Shown: positions 62,951-64,000 of the stretch, piece after piece
How positions within the stretch are numbered: the first letter of the stretch is position 1
Layout of the letters: each line of letters begins with the position of its first letter
Origin: Bacteroidales bacterium UBA3289
GTDB lineage: Bacteria > Bacteroidota > Bacteroidia > Bacteroidales > UBA932
Length of the DNA: 64,000 nt
Direction: 5' to 3'
Assembly: GCA_002361625.1 (NCBI GenBank)
Contig: DETL01000034.1
Location: 204,696 to 268,695 of the forward strand
Made by a program: the position numbers and the translations under genes
The notes under the pieces: generated by a model
The model's input: the letters and a program-made list of their open reading frames with translations, nothing else
Told to the model about the DNA's origin: nothing
Databases searched by the model: none

Positions 62951-64000
62951 ATGAAAAAGGGACTTCTGTTGTTCACGGCCTTTCTGGGCCTCTCCGTCGC
63001 CGCTTCCGCGCAGACGGCCACGACCTTCGAGATGCGCTATTTCACCCCGGACGCCGCAGCGGACGGCGTGACGGATTTCCATGGAGAAACCGAGTGGTTC
63101 ACGACGCCGCAGCGGGTGGAGATGCTGGGAAAGTATGCCCGTTACGCATCCCGCTTCTGGGGCGATCCCGGGCTGGATACGCCGCTTTTTGGGGATGCCG
63201 ATGTCCTGGCCGCCCTTTCCCGCATCAAGCCCCAGCCGCTGACCTCCGTCCGGCGGACCGTTCCGCTGGAGGAGTGGTGTTCCATGGGCTATAAAAAAGG
63301 CAAGGAGGCCGAGGTGGCCCGCCGCTGGGCGGCCTGGACGGCGGACGGAGCCCGGATCGAGGCCGGTACGCTGGTCCTGGACGGAAACCGGGCGGCCCCT
63401 CCCATCGACACGCTGCGGTGGCGTTTCCGGATGAAGGCCTCTCTCGCCGGAGCGTCCCGGGACCTGGTGGTCCGCCTGGCCCATCCGGACGGCCGCACGA
63501 CCGAAGTCGCCGTGCCGGACGTCGGGGAATTCGAACTCTACGGAGACGTTCCGGGGGGCGTGCTCTTTCTCTCCGCAGGTGGAAAGACCTTGCGGGAAAT
63601 GCCTCTCCAAGGCGCTGTGAGCGGTCTTTCTTTCTCCGGAAAGGCATCGCTGGAAGCCGTTTCCCTTTATGGTTTCGCCCTGGAGGACTCGGCTACTGCG
63701 TATCGGAGCGAGCTGGTTTTCGAGGAGGATTTCGAAAGCGTCCCGTCCCTGGAAGGCTGGCAGGAAAGCCGGTATGACGATTCCGCCTGGGATCCGGTCA
63801 CGTTGCCGTCGGCCCATGGCGGGGCTTCCCAGGCAGGGGAGGACTATTACCTCCGGACCCGGGTCCGGGTGGACGGCTTCTCCCAGGCGTTCCTGCACCT
63901 GGACGCCCTGGATCCGGCCGGCGAAGTCTGGATCAACGGGGCCCCCGTGGCCGTCCTGAAAGGCCGTACGCCCCATCTGCTGGATGTGGCGGAGTACCTG
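62951..64000 (+). CDS. Secreted protein, unidentified, cut by window end
   Basis: The frame is open from ATG 62951 to the last base (350 residues seen). It starts with a signal peptide (KKGLLLFTAFLGLSVAASAQ). Residues ~25-100 (TFEMRYFTPDAAADGVTDFH, GKYARYASRFWGDPGLDTPL) match the opening of large uncharacterised Bacteroidota PUL proteins. Residues ~255-350 (FEEDFESVPSLEGWQESRYD, then DSAWDPVTLP and FLHLDALDPAGEVWINGAPV) look like the GH2-type sugar-binding jelly roll. A catalytic domain probably lies beyond the edge. It is 4 bases after the GH99-like gene and so in the same operon. Confidence 0.75.
   Translation, partial: MKKGLLLFTAFLGLSVAASAQTATTFEMRYFTPDAAADGVTDFHGETEWFTTPQRVEMLGKYARYASRFWGDPGLDTPLFGDADVLAALSRIKPQPLTSVRRTVPLEEWCSMGYKKGKEAEVARRWAAWTADGARIEAGTLVLDGNRAAPPIDTLRWRFRMKASLAGASRDLVVRLAHPDGRTTEVAVPDVGEFELYGDVPGGVLFLSAGGKTLREMPLQGAVSGLSFSGKASLEAVSLYGFALEDSATAYRSELVFEEDFESVPSLEGWQESRYDDSAWDPVTLPSAHGGASQAGEDYYLRTRVRVDGFSQAFLHLDALDPAGEVWINGAPVAVLKGRTPHLLDVAEYL

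Overview
The window looks like the chromosome of a GC-rich member of the Bacteroidota (Bacteroidales-type). The support is a SusC/SusD pair, many secreted lipoprotein glycosidases, promoters of the TTG-N20-TAnnTTTG type, few Shine-Dalgarno sites, and BACON, GH92 and GH106 families. No rRNA or tRNA gene was seen.

Layout. 1-8980 is core-like: the 3' end of an ABC exporter, a convergent aminotransferase/ROK-regulator operon, then a tightly overlapping operon (HAMP-like membrane protein, TrkH, UvrD/RecD-like helicase, S9 dipeptidyl peptidase). 8981-13530 is a repeat island around one HUH/Y1 (RAYT-type) transposase gene. To its left are three 362-bp tandem units, each holding a copy of a transposase 3' end plus a palindromic element. 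To its right are seven 294-321-bp units holding the same kind of ~140-bp palindromic element plus a nested 26-bp minisatellite. 13641-17667 carries a YgiQ-type radical SAM gene (with an in-frame 130-bp palindromic insertion), a small acidic protein and a ClC channel.

17741-27439 is a co-directional glycan/phosphoester block: GH92, a PLC-like/alkaline-phosphatase fusion, a GH63-like enzyme, an EEP-GDPD fusion and a short GH31. 27475-31605 is an AT-richer accessory patch: a HigBA-like pair, a VapBC-like pair, a BACON-phosphodiesterase, a 37-bp direct repeat and the 3' tail of a lost tyrosine integrase. 31881-64000 is a large polysaccharide utilisation locus (PUL): SusC, SusD, a beta-helix surface lipoprotein, GH106, a XylR-like regulator, a phosphatase-PA14 protein, GH92, GH3, a GH78-like/GH3 fusion, GH3, two GH99/WbsX-like proteins, a clan GH-D-like/GH43 fusion and an unidentified secreted protein cut by the window edge.

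The PUL enzymes together suggest a branched glycan with alpha-mannose, alpha-rhamnose, beta-linked glucose or xylose, and phosphate esters. This is inferred from families only. The most unusual part is the repeat island: an apparently intact single-strand transposase between two differently built arrays that share one palindromic element.
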